Assembly: GCA_038227745.1 (NCBI GenBank) | Contig: JBBRPS010000123.1 | Span: 1 to 16,525 of the forward strand | Direction: 5' to 3' | From: DASPXY01 sp038227745 | GTDB lineage: Bacteria; Planctomycetota; Planctomycetia; Gemmatales; Gemmataceae | DNA length: 16,525 nt | Shown: positions 6,665-14,576 of the stretch, in pieces | How the letters are laid out: each line of letters opens with the position of its first letter | How positions within the stretch are numbered: position 1 is the stretch's first letter | Translations under genes and position numbers: made by a program | The notes under the pieces: model-generated | The model's input: only the letters and a program-made list of their open reading frames with translations | Databases searched by the model: none | Told to the model about the DNA's origin: nothing

Positions 6665-7972
6665 ATGGTCAAGCCTCAGAATCTTGCGATCCAGGCCGGT
6701 GCGGTCCTGGCTCTGGGCGCGGCGCTGCTGGGGGTGTACGCCCTGGACCGCAGCGACGGGCCGTTCTCTAGGGCAGCGACGCCGGGCGCGGAGCAGGTGA
6801 CCCAGGGCCCCAAGTCAACGGGCCCTCCCGCGACGATTCCAGCCAAGGATCAGGAAGCCTCGACCCCGCCGGCCCCTGCGCCGGTCCCCGAGACGGCCGG
6901 CAAGGAGCGCACGCCGGCGGTCAAGCCGCCCGCCCCGGACCCCACGCCGCCCGAGGCCCCCGAGCAGCCGAAGCTGCACATCAAGGTCATCGAAACCGTC
7001 ACCACCAAAACGGTCAAGCCGAGGCCGCTGCGCCTGGCGGTGACCCCCTCCACGTTTGACGACATGGGCCGGCTGCTGACCTCCCTGGGGGAGGGTTACA
7101 AGTACACCCTCATCGAGACGGCCGAGGTCCGTGACCCCGAGCGCCTGGCCCAGTTCGACGTCCTCTTCCTGACCTGCGCCGCGGGCGGCCTGGACCTGCG
7201 CAAGAGCCTGCGCGATTTCGTGGCCCGGGGCGGGACACTGTACGCTTCCGACTGGCGCCTCGAGGCCGTCGCCGTGGCCTTCCCTGAATTCGTCAGCCTC
7301 TTCAAGATCGGCGTGGGGGTCAAGCAGGACGTGACGGCCGATGTCCTCGACCCCGGACTGCGCGAGCTCGTCGGCCCGCAAGTCGTCATCCGCTTCGACC
7401 TGGGCAGCTGGAAGGCGGCGGCCTTCGGCGGCCAGGGCGTCAACACGCTCCTCCGGGGGAAATACCAGAAGCTGTTCGGCTCCGGGTTGGGGGACGCCTC
7501 CCTGCTGGTGAAGTTCCGGCACGGCGAGGGGACCGTCATCTTCACCTCGTTCCATAACGAAAAGCAGAACAGCAACACTGAACTGAAACTGCTGCGCTAC
7601 CTGGTCTTCACCGCGGTGACGGCCCAGGCCGAGTCGCGGCTGACGAAGACCATCATCTCGGGGGGCCTGTCGCCCCACCTGTTACGGCGCGGCGCCGCTT
7701 CCGCGGACGACCCGCAGGTGTCGCACACCTACGTCCACAAGAAGGCCGGGCGCCTTCAGTTCGCCCTGGCGTTCGAGAACCAGGGCGCCCGCCTGCGGCT
7801 GACGCTCGTCGCACCCGACGGGCGCGAGATCAAGCGGGAGGGGGCGGCGGGCTTCATCGTCGAGGTGCAGGACGCCCCCGCGGGCACCTGGCGCTACACC
7901 GTGACCGCCCCGATCCTGCCCTTCCCCAATTTCCCGTTCACGCTGACCGTCGGCGAAGCGGCCGCGCCGTGA
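6665..7972 (+). CDS. Membrane-anchored GATase1-like protein with C-terminal beta-sandwich
   Basis: The 435-residue protein has one N-terminal hydrophobic span (about 7-27), then a Pro/Ala/Thr-rich linker to about 100. Residues about 120-318 look like a class I glutamine amidotransferase-like (ThuA/DUF4159-like) fold: 'QFDVLFLTCAAGG' at 163-175, 'FVARGGTLYASDW' at 185-197 and 'HGEGTVIFTSFHNE' at 286-299. No Cys sits at the expected nucleophile elbow after GGTLYA, so a binding rather than catalytic role is likely. Residues about 352-432 read as a beta-sandwich resembling PPC-type domains ('RLTLVAPDGREI', 'APAGTWRYTVTA'). The topology predicts an exported domain on a flexible stalk. It lies before the vWA and PP2C genes. 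The substrate or ligand is unknown. Confidence 0.65.
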   Translation: MVKPQNLAIQAGAVLALGAALLGVYALDRSDGPFSRAATPGAEQVTQGPKSTGPPATIPAKDQEASTPPAPAPVPETAGKERTPAVKPPAPDPTPPEAPEQPKLHIKVIETVTTKTVKPRPLRLAVTPSTFDDMGRLLTSLGEGYKYTLIETAEVRDPERLAQFDVLFLTCAAGGLDLRKSLRDFVARGGTLYASDWRLEAVAVAFPEFVSLFKIGVGVKQDVTADVLDPGLRELVGPQVVIRFDLGSWKAAAFGGQGVNTLLRGKYQKLFGSGLGDASLLVKFRHGEGTVIFTSFHNEKQNSNTELKLLRYLVFTAVTAQAESRLTKTIISGGLSPHLLRRGAASADDPQVSHTYVHKKAGRLQFALAFENQGARLRLTLVAPDGREIKREGAAGFIVEVQDAPAGTWRYTVTAPILPFPNFPFTLTVGEAAAP

Positions 7973-8041
7973 GCCGGCGCGGGGCCTGGTCTCGGCAAGT
8001 CGTCGGCGGGCCGGAACGCTCCCCTGAATGGAACTGCGCCA

Positions 8042-8899
8042 ATGCACACCAAGTCCGTGGATCGAGCCAACCCCGGGTGCATCCTCTTCCTGGTGGACCA
8101 CTCCCAGTCGATGACCGAGGGCCTGGCCGGCTCGAGCAAACCCAAGGCGGACGCGGTGGCCAGCGCCATCAACCGCTTCCTCGGGGAGTTGATCATCACC
8201 TGTGAGCGCGGCGGCGACCGGCCGAGAAACTATTTCGACGTCGGCGTCATCGCCTACACGACCGACGCCGACGCGCAGCCCCTCGTGGGGCCCGTCCTGG
8301 GGAAAGACCTGGCCGGCAAGGACCTGGTCAGCATGGAGGAGTTGTTCGAGAATCCGCTCGACCTGGAGCTCCGCCAGCAGGACAGCCCCTCCGGCACCCA
8401 GATGGACGTCTACGTCCCCATCTGGTATCGGGCGCCGTCGCCGGAAACCATGGCGGGGACGCCGATGTGTGCCGTCCTGGAGTACGCTTACAACACAGCT
8501 GCCGACTGGTGCGGCCGCCACCCGCGCAGCTTCCCGCCCCTGGTCATCCACCTGACGGACGGCGACGCGACCGACGGCGACCCCGAGCCGGCGGCGGCGC
8601 ACCTGCAGTCCCTGGCCACCCAGGACGGCAACCTGCTGCTGTTCAACTGCCACCTCTCCGACTCCCAGGAGTCGTCGGTGCTCTTCCCCGCCCTCGTCGA
8701 GCAACTCGCCGACGGCCACAGCCAGCGGTTATTCCGGATGTCGAGCGTGCTGCCGGAGAGGCTCCGGCAGATGGCCGTCGCGCGGGCCATCGACGTCCCG
8801 CCGGGGGCGCGCGGGATGGCGTTCAATGCCGACGCCACCTGCATGCTGCAGCTGATCAACGTCGGCACGACCGTGGCGACTTCCTCTAACCTGCGCTAA
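8042..8899 (+). CDS. TerY-like von Willebrand factor A domain protein
   Basis: This 285-residue protein is almost entirely one vWA domain. The metal-ion-dependent adhesion site is complete: Asp19-x-Ser21-x-Ser23 ('LVDHSQSM'), Thr140 ('AGTPMCAVLEYA') and Asp173 ('HLTDGDATDGD'). There is no signal peptide, so it should be cytosolic. The layout resembles TerY-type vWA proteins, which pair with a PP2C phosphatase and often a kinase in tellurite/stress and phage-conflict loci. Here the PP2C gene starts only 4 bases downstream. An acidic insertion around 90-120 ('MEELFENPLDLEL') is longer than I would expect for minimal TerY. The domain probably recruits a protein partner through the metal. The start is the first in-frame ATG; no clear Shine-Dalgarno is seen. 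Confidence 0.85.
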   Translation: MHTKSVDRANPGCILFLVDHSQSMTEGLAGSSKPKADAVASAINRFLGELIITCERGGDRPRNYFDVGVIAYTTDADAQPLVGPVLGKDLAGKDLVSMEELFENPLDLELRQQDSPSGTQMDVYVPIWYRAPSPETMAGTPMCAVLEYAYNTAADWCGRHPRSFPPLVIHLTDGDATDGDPEPAAAHLQSLATQDGNLLLFNCHLSDSQESSVLFPALVEQLADGHSQRLFRMSSVLPERLRQMAVARAIDVPPGARGMAFNADATCMLQLINVGTTVATSSNLR

Positions 8900-8903
8900 G
8901 AGT

Positions 8904-9719
8904 ATGGCTGAACCGTTACCGAACAGGGCGGCCCCGATCTTCGAGGCGGCCGCCCTCTGGGCCGTCAGGGAGGGCAACACCGACGAGGAATGGGAGGACG
9001 CTTACGCCCTGGATCCCGACCGCGGCGTGGCCGCCCTCAGTGACGGGGCCAGTGATGGCATCTTCGCCAGGGCGTGGGCCGCGATCCTCACGCGCCGCTT
9101 CGTCGAGGGGCCGCCCGACCCGGACGACGCGAGCGGCCTCGCGGCCTGGCTCGACGCCGCCCGGACCGAATGGGACGGGCACTTCGATTACCGGGCCCTG
9201 CGCTACACGCAGCAGGTCAAGGTCCGGCGGACCGGCGGTGCGGCCACCCTGCTGGCCCTCCGCATTGGGGCCGAGGCGCCCGGCCCCAATAAAGCCGGTG
9301 CGATCCCCTGGCGCGCCTGGGCGGTGGGCGACAGCTGTCTGTTCTGGGTGCGCGACAACCGCCTGCTGGCCATGTTCCCGACCCTGCGCTCGGAGGACTT
9401 CGGACCGACCCCCCTTTTGCTCCGGACGCACGCCGATGCCCCGATTCCCGCCCCGCTCGGCACGCGCGGGGACTGCTTCCCCGGCGATGCGTTCGTGCTG
9501 GCGACGGACGCCGTGGCCCACTGGTTGTGTCGCGGCTGCGAGGGGGATTCCCCACCCGACTGGGAGCGCCTCGGGGGACTGCGGGAGGACGCCTGGAAAC
9601 GGCGCATCGAGGAATTGCGGCAGAACGAGCAGATCGTCAATGACGATTGTACGCTGCTGTTCCTGCGAATTCAGGGAAGCCCGGGCAGGTTTGCGGGTGC
9701 AGACGATTCACGAGCCTAG
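8904..9719 (+). CDS. PP2C-family protein phosphatase
   Basis: The 271-residue product shows the ordered PP2C motifs: Glu31-Asp32 (equivalent to the 'NEDA' motif), 'ALSDGASDG' with Asp47, 'RTGGAATLLAL' at 109-119, 'AVGDSCLFWV' at 140-149, 'LATDAVAHW' with Asp202, and 'NDDCTLLFL' near the C-terminus with Asp247/Asp248. All acidic residues expected to hold the two metal ions appear present, so it is probably an active Ser/Thr phosphatase. It has no membrane span. The gene begins 4 bases after the vWA stop, so the two are almost certainly co-transcribed and probably form a functional pair as in TerY-P modules. No protein kinase gene is seen in the window, so the substrate may be phosphorylated by a kinase encoded elsewhere. 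Confidence 0.85.
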   Translation: MAEPLPNRAAPIFEAAALWAVREGNTDEEWEDAYALDPDRGVAALSDGASDGIFARAWAAILTRRFVEGPPDPDDASGLAAWLDAARTEWDGHFDYRALRYTQQVKVRRTGGAATLLALRIGAEAPGPNKAGAIPWRAWAVGDSCLFWVRDNRLLAMFPTLRSEDFGPTPLLLRTHADAPIPAPLGTRGDCFPGDAFVLATDAVAHWLCRGCEGDSPPDWERLGGLREDAWKRRIEELRQNEQIVNDDCTLLFLRIQGSPGRFAGADDSRA

Positions 9720-9765
9720 GTAGACTGAGACTACGGGAAGGCCTTTCGTCCTTTTCCTTCTGTTC

Positions 9766-9770
9766 AGGAG
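9766..9770 (+). promoter_or_regulatory. Ribosome binding site choosing ATG 9780 over ATG 9771
   Basis: AGGAG directly touches the ATG at 9771 but stands 9 bases before the in-frame ATG at 9780. Only the second spacing is workable, so translation most likely starts at 9780, giving an N-terminus MRWQLLLRPL that suits a signal peptide. Confidence 0.65.
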
Positions 9771-9779
9771 ATGACGGGC

Positions 9780-12491
9780 ATGAGATGGCAGCTACTCTTG
9801 CGTCCCTTGGTCGGAACCGTCCTGATCGGCGCGGCCGTCCTCGGTGCGGCCCTCCTCCCCGCGAGTGCTCTGGCCGGGGGCAAAGAGGACGAGACGGAGA
9901 AGATCAAGAAGATCGCCGGGGCGTTCCTCAACCGGCTGCGGCACTCGTGTATCACGCAACCGGCGCTGCGCGGCGTGCTGCTGGTCAAGGACAAGGAACT
10001 CAAGGTCGAGAAAGGGCAACTGCAATTGCAGGGGCTCGTTGACCGAGAGGACCAGAAGGCGCTGCTGGCCCGGGAAGCCGAGCGGCTCATGGCCCGCGTG
10101 GAGACCTGGAAGAAATACTTCGGCCGGGGGGTATCGGCAGAGGCGATGAAGAAGGTTTCCATTCGGACCAACACGTTGAAGGGCATCCAGCAGTTCTTCG
10201 CCGAGGGCGCCCCGGAGGACAAGAAGGCCCCGGAGGACAAGAAGGCCAAGGCGGAGAAGAAGAAACAGCAGGCGGCGCTGCGGCAGACCCGCGTGGATGA
10301 CGTCTATTACGACCCCGAGGGCAATCTGATCTTTACGGGGGTCTGCATCCACCCGTGGAGCGCCAATGAAAAAGCCCAGGAGGACTACCAGAAGTTCGTC
10401 GGGGTCGCTTTGCAAAGACAGCTGGACGAGGTGCATCTGATCCCCGAGCTAAAGGAATTCAAAGTCCTCGTGGCCGCCGAGCAGCAAATTCGCCTGGGCG
10501 GCAACCTCCTACGGCGGCTGCAGCGGCGGGCCATCGCCGACCCCGGCCTGGACAACGAGGTGTTGCTCCAGGAGGCGTGGTACGACGAGAACGGGGTGCT
10601 GCACATCAACGGGGTCGTGGGGAAAGAAGACTACCTCACCAAGGTCAAAGAGCTTGTCGAGAAGGAACTGAAGGACGACCCGTGTGTGCGCCCCGCCGGG
10701 GACGGGGGCACGTCCTCCGGGCTGCGGCAGGATTGGAAGTACGCCCCGTGGCGGATTCGGCTCAAACAGTTGCAGGCCGATCTCGCGAGCTCGGCGGACC
10801 CCGTGCTTCAGCAGACCCGGCTCGACCGCGTGTATTTCGAGTACACGGACGCCGCCGCCCTGGAGCTGCGCTTCGAGGGGGTGAGCTGCCACCCGGACGC
10901 AAAGAACCCGGAAGAAATCGACAAAGACGGAAAACCGCGCGGCCTGGGCAAGGTCCGTGCCTTTCTGGAAAAAGAATGCGGTGAATCGTGGCCTGCGCTG
11001 AAGCGGGCGATCGAAGCGACCGACACGACCATCGCAGTCCAGGGCATCCGCCACATCAACCAGCCGGGGTCCGAGTTGCAGAACAAGCTTTCGGAAGTGC
11101 GGGAGCTGGACGGAATCTACCTCGATGACAAAGCGTTCTTCGACCGGGAGGGCAGGCTCGCCCTCCACGGGATATGGCCCAGGCAGGCGCCGGCGGCACA
11201 ATTGAAGACCTTTGTCGAGCAGAACATCACGGGGCAGGAGGCCCGCTTGCTGGCGAAGGCACTGTCGCTCGAGCACATGAAGGAGGTGCCCACGCAAGAC
11301 GTCCTTAAAGAGTTGCGGCGCTGGACGGCGGAACAATTCGAGGATGTCTGGCTCGATCGCCTGTACTATCTCCCGGAGGAGGATGGCTCGCTGCAACTCA
11401 CGGGGTTCTGTCCTGACCCCAAGATAACAGAAAAAGTGAAGGAGCGATTGGCCAAGGCGTTCGAGGACGCCGAGGTAGACTTGGCCCCAAACGGAGTCAC
11501 GGAGTACCTCCGGGATCAGGTTTTCAGCCCCAAGGAGCCGCGCTGGGACGGCTTGTTGATCGAGCGAGCCTACTACGACCCCAACGGCGTGTATGTCCTC
11601 GTCGGCCTCGTCGATGATGCGCGGCAGCGGACGGACCTGGGCGGCATCCTGAAAGAGTTGGCCGGCAAGGCCGACTGGCGAGAGCGCCTGCCGAACAAAT
11701 GGGATTTGACCAAGTTGGAGGTTCTGCCCCTTGAGCCAATGCTGACCGGGTTAAGCAAGGTCATGCCCGAATACAACGAACTGGACGGCATCAAGCTGGA
11801 GCGAGCCTATCACGATCAGCAGAAGCGCCTGGTGTTTACCGGCATCGCCGTGATCGACGCCCCGGGCGTCGATCCCAGAACCTCGTTCGAGGACCTGCTG
11901 AAAGGCGACCCGCGCTGGAAGCAATCGGTCGTTGCCGCCGAGGATGTGCTGCGGGACCTTCTTAAAGCTGACCCACGCTGGAAGCGGCGCATCATCAATG
12001 ATGACCTGTTTCGGGCCGTGGATTTGAAGGCCCTCAACGTCCGGCAGAAGAATGAGAAGCTCGCGGACTTCGCCATCGACCAGGTGATCGACCTCCTCAG
12101 CAAGAGCCTGCCGGACATCGCCCCGGGGTACGACAGGTCGTGTGCTTCGCCGCGGGCCAGCAAGGCCGCCGCGCGCGCTCTCTCCCGGAGCGTTGCCGAA
12201 ACGTGCAGCAAGTACATGGATACCGCCCTGCTGCACAACCCCCAAGATCCGGCCGCGTGGTTCCTGCGCGGGCTGTGTCTGTACTCGTTGGCCGACAGGC
12301 CCCAGGCCGCACGCGACCTGCGCCGCCTGGTGGCCCTCGAGGAGCGGGACCCTTACGTCCGGGCGGCCCTCGCCCGGCGGATCGAATTGATCCAGGGTGA
12401 GTTGCGCATGGCGGTCACCCGGTACGCCGATCATGTCGCCATTCAGGCGGGGGGCGGTTACCCTCCTCTGTCGCTCGCAGCTTTCCGATGA
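9780..12491 (+). CDS. Exported multi-BON-like repeat protein with TPR-like C-terminus
   Basis: The 903-residue protein begins with a signal peptide or anchor (basic start, hydrophobic 10-30, 'ASALAGG'). It then carries about eight copies of a short module of the form 'hxxhYYDxxGxhxhxGhhxx', near residues 62-90, 170-192, 263-285, 347-372, 442-467, 525-546, 594-615 and 672-693, each followed by a charged helix. This strand-turn-strand-plus-helix pattern resembles BON domains, which bind membranes or ligands in the periplasm. A Lys/Glu-rich linker with duplicated 'APEDKK' lies at 143-163, and 'LLKxDPRWK' is duplicated at 706-735. Residues about 809-858 ('ALLHNPQDPAAWFLRGLCLY') look like one TPR. 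The gene is last in the cluster, 60 bases after the PP2C gene, with a terminator-like hairpin downstream. Exact family membership is not certain. Confidence 0.7.
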   Translation: MRWQLLLRPLVGTVLIGAAVLGAALLPASALAGGKEDETEKIKKIAGAFLNRLRHSCITQPALRGVLLVKDKELKVEKGQLQLQGLVDREDQKALLAREAERLMARVETWKKYFGRGVSAEAMKKVSIRTNTLKGIQQFFAEGAPEDKKAPEDKKAKAEKKKQQAALRQTRVDDVYYDPEGNLIFTGVCIHPWSANEKAQEDYQKFVGVALQRQLDEVHLIPELKEFKVLVAAEQQIRLGGNLLRRLQRRAIADPGLDNEVLLQEAWYDENGVLHINGVVGKEDYLTKVKELVEKELKDDPCVRPAGDGGTSSGLRQDWKYAPWRIRLKQLQADLASSADPVLQQTRLDRVYFEYTDAAALELRFEGVSCHPDAKNPEEIDKDGKPRGLGKVRAFLEKECGESWPALKRAIEATDTTIAVQGIRHINQPGSELQNKLSEVRELDGIYLDDKAFFDREGRLALHGIWPRQAPAAQLKTFVEQNITGQEARLLAKALSLEHMKEVPTQDVLKELRRWTAEQFEDVWLDRLYYLPEEDGSLQLTGFCPDPKITEKVKERLAKAFEDAEVDLAPNGVTEYLRDQVFSPKEPRWDGLLIERAYYDPNGVYVLVGLVDDARQRTDLGGILKELAGKADWRERLPNKWDLTKLEVLPLEPMLTGLSKVMPEYNELDGIKLERAYHDQQKRLVFTGIAVIDAPGVDPRTSFEDLLKGDPRWKQSVVAAEDVLRDLLKADPRWKRRIINDDLFRAVDLKALNVRQKNEKLADFAIDQVIDLLSKSLPDIAPGYDRSCASPRASKAAARALSRSVAETCSKYMDTALLHNPQDPAAWFLRGLCLYSLADRPQAARDLRRLVALEERDPYVRAALARRIELIQGELRMAVTRYADHVAIQAGGGYPPLSLAAFR

Positions 12492-12516
12492 TCCGAGGGA
12501 CAGGTGACGACAAAGA

Positions 12517-12552
12517 GGGGGCGGGAACTACCAGATGGCAGTTCCCGCCCCC
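12517..12552. terminator. Bidirectional terminator-like hairpin between convergent genes
   Basis: GGGGGCGGGAACT (12517-12529) pairs perfectly with AGTTCCCGCCCCC (12540-12552) around a 10-base loop. It lies 25 bases after the stop of the BON-repeat gene and downstream of the minus-strand kinase gene. On the minus strand it is followed by a T-rich CTCTTTGTC, giving a modest intrinsic-terminator character for the kinase; on the plus strand no T run follows. Confidence 0.65.
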
Positions 12553-12704
12553 GCGCGGACGGAAACGCGCCGATCGGCCGGGACCCACCGAGCAACCGCA
12601 CCAGGCAGTTTCCCTCTGAGCGCGCGACGGCGCGGAGGCGGCGGCCTTCTTCGAGACCGCCCGGGCGGACCGCGCCGCCGTCCTCGACCTCCTTGCGGCG
12701 GAGT
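12553..12704. other. Intergenic remainder between terminator hairpin and kinase stop
   Basis: About 150 GC-rich bases without a supported gene. Plus-strand frame from 12620 reads an alanine-rich helix-like peptide that runs into the antisense of the kinase gene; this is probably chance. Confidence 0.4.
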
Positions 12705-14576
12705 TCACCCTGCGCCGGCGGGCGCCTCCAGGGCCTCGCGTACCTTGCGCGCCAGCTCGCTCGGCGTGTACGGCTTGCGCAGCGCGACGCCGTCCCCCCG
12801 CCACCGATCGCGCAGGACGTCCTCCTCGGGGTAGTCCGAGACGACGAGCAGCTTGAGTCCGGGCTGCTCGGCCCGGAGCAGCTTCCACACCTCGACCTCG
12901 GCGATCCGGCCGGGAACGGACTCGACGATGAACAGGTGGACGGCGCCCGGGTGGCGTGTACTCAGCTCGAGCGCCTCCGGGACGCCGGCGGCCGTCAGCA
13001 CCGTGTAGCCGCACGTCTGCAGGATCTGCCGATCCAGGTCGCGCACCCCCTCCTCGGCCTCGACGAGCAGCAGCGTCTCGGTGCCGCGCGGCAGGTCGGG
13101 CAGGGTGAACGCCGCCGGCCCGGCCCCGTCCGCGGCCGCCGGGAAGTCGATCGTGAAGGTCGTGCCCTGGCCGGCGGCGCTGCTCACCTCGATGTGGCCG
13201 CCGCTCTGCCGGACGGTCCCGTGGACGCTGGCCAGGCCCATGCCAGTCCCCGCGCCGACGGGCCTGGTGGTGAAGAACGGCTCGAAGGCCCGCGTGCGGG
13301 CCTTCTCGGACATGCCCTGGCCGGTGTCGCTGACGCGCAGCCGGGCGCAGGGGCCGGGGCGGAACCCCGCGCGGGCGCGGGCCTCCACCTCCGTCAGCAC
13401 GGCGCAAGTCGTCTCGATGGTGAGCCTCCCCCCCGCCGGCATGGCGTCGCGCGCGTTGCCCGCCAGGTCGAGCAGGATCTGCTCCACGAGCCGCGGGTCG
13501 ATCCGGATGGAGGGCACCGCCTGGCCGAGGACCGTGACGACCTCAGCCGTCCCGCCGAGGGTGTGGCGCACTGCCTCAGCGGCGGCGGTCACCAGCGCGT
13601 TGAGGTCCAGCACGCGCGGCTGGAGTATCTGGCTGCGGCTGAAGGCGAGCAGCCGGCGCGTCAGGGCGGCGGCGCGCTCGCCGGCGCGCTGGATCTCCTC
13701 CAGGAAGCCGTGCCAGGGGTGATCGGGGGTCAGTGCCTCGAGGAGCAGGCTGCTGTAGCCGTTGACGACGGTGAGGAGGTTGTTGAAGTCGTGCGACACG
13801 CCAGCGGCGAGTTGCGCGACCGCGTCCAGCTTCTGCGCCTGGCGGATCTGCTCCTCGACGCGCCGCGCGTCGCCGACGTCGCGCAGTGTCAGGACGACCT
13901 CCGCTCCATCGGCCGCGGCCGGGGCGGCGCGAAGGAGGACGGCCACGTACCGGCCGTCGCGGGTCACGAGCAGCGCGGGCCGTGCGGCCTGGGCGCCCCC
14001 CGCCGCGGGATCTTCGAGGGGTCGCCGGGTGTACTCATCGAGGAGGGAGACGAGCTGGAGCAGGGGCCGGCCGGCCGCCTCGTCCTGCGGCCAACCCGTG
14101 AGGACCTCGGCGGCGGCGTTGAGGAAGGCGACGTGTCCGTCCGTGTCGGTGACGACGACGGCGTCCCCGAGGGCATTCAGGATGGCGGCCCAGCGGCGTT
14201 CGCCCGCGCGGAGCCGCTGCACGGCGTGGTGGTGGGACAGGGCCAGGTCGAGCACCGCCTGCACCTGGGCCGGCGCGTAGGGCGGCACCAGCCGGGGAAC
14301 GGCCGCGCCGGGAGGCGTCGGGGCTTCCGACTCGTCCGGCACCGGACCGAAATGGATGACGGGGACTTGCAGCCGGGCCTGCATCTCCTCGGCGGCGGCG
14401 GGCAGCCGGACGTCGAGGAGGACGAGATCCAGCCGGAGGTCTCCGGCCAACCGGACCGCCTCGGCGGCGGAGTGAGTGACGGCGGGTACGGCGTACCCCA
14501 GGCGAGTCAGGCAGTGCTCGATGTCTGCGCCTGCCGCACCATCCGCGGGTGCGAGCAGGATCCGGGCGCCCCTCAT
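12705..14576 (-). CDS. Hybrid sensor histidine kinase with degenerate receivers (Rec-PAS-HisKA-HATPase-Rec)
   Basis: The 623-residue cytosolic protein has an N-terminal receiver-like domain (about 4-113) with Asp55 in 'LVLLDVRLP' but without the usual acidic pair or the conserved Lys. A PAS domain spans about 124-235. HisKA carries His262 in 'GVSHDFNNLL'. The HATPase domain has the N box (Asn374 in 'LAGNARDAMP'), G1 'DTGQGM' at 417-422, F box 'FEPFFTT' and G2 'GTGMGL' at 443-448. A C-terminal receiver (about 500-617) keeps Lys601 in 'LRKPYTP' but has Val-Glu (551-552) where the phosphorylated Asp is expected. There are no membrane spans. The kinase core looks active. GGAG stands upstream of the start, and a large inverted repeat begins 38 bases upstream of it. 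No partner response regulator is visible. The target is unknown. Confidence 0.9.
   Translation of the reverse strand: MRGARILLAPADGAAGADIEHCLTRLGYAVPAVTHSAAEAVRLAGDLRLDLVLLDVRLPAAAEEMQARLQVPVIHFGPVPDESEAPTPPGAAVPRLVPPYAPAQVQAVLDLALSHHHAVQRLRAGERRWAAILNALGDAVVVTDTDGHVAFLNAAAEVLTGWPQDEAAGRPLLQLVSLLDEYTRRPLEDPAAGGAQAARPALLVTRDGRYVAVLLRAAPAAADGAEVVLTLRDVGDARRVEEQIRQAQKLDAVAQLAAGVSHDFNNLLTVVNGYSSLLLEALTPDHPWHGFLEEIQRAGERAAALTRRLLAFSRSQILQPRVLDLNALVTAAAEAVRHTLGGTAEVVTVLGQAVPSIRIDPRLVEQILLDLAGNARDAMPAGGRLTIETTCAVLTEVEARARAGFRPGPCARLRVSDTGQGMSEKARTRAFEPFFTTRPVGAGTGMGLASVHGTVRQSGGHIEVSSAAGQGTTFTIDFPAAADGAGPAAFTLPDLPRGTETLLLVEAEEGVRDLDRQILQTCGYTVLTAAGVPEALELSTRHPGAVHLFIVESVPGRIAEVEVWKLLRAEQPGLKLLVVSDYPEEDVLRDRWRGDGVALRKPYTPSELARKVREALEAPAGAG

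Noticed and set aside
9771..9779. ATG at 9771 as start of the BON-repeat gene
   Set aside because: The AGGAG directly abuts it, leaving no spacing; ATG 9780 has a normal 9-base spacing.
12620..12735. Possible gene remnant on the plus strand reading an Ala-rich helix ending 'AAEFTLRRR'
   Set aside because: It is preceded at once by a stop, has no start or Shine-Dalgarno and runs into the antisense of the kinase gene; random GC-rich codons easily give such a peptide.
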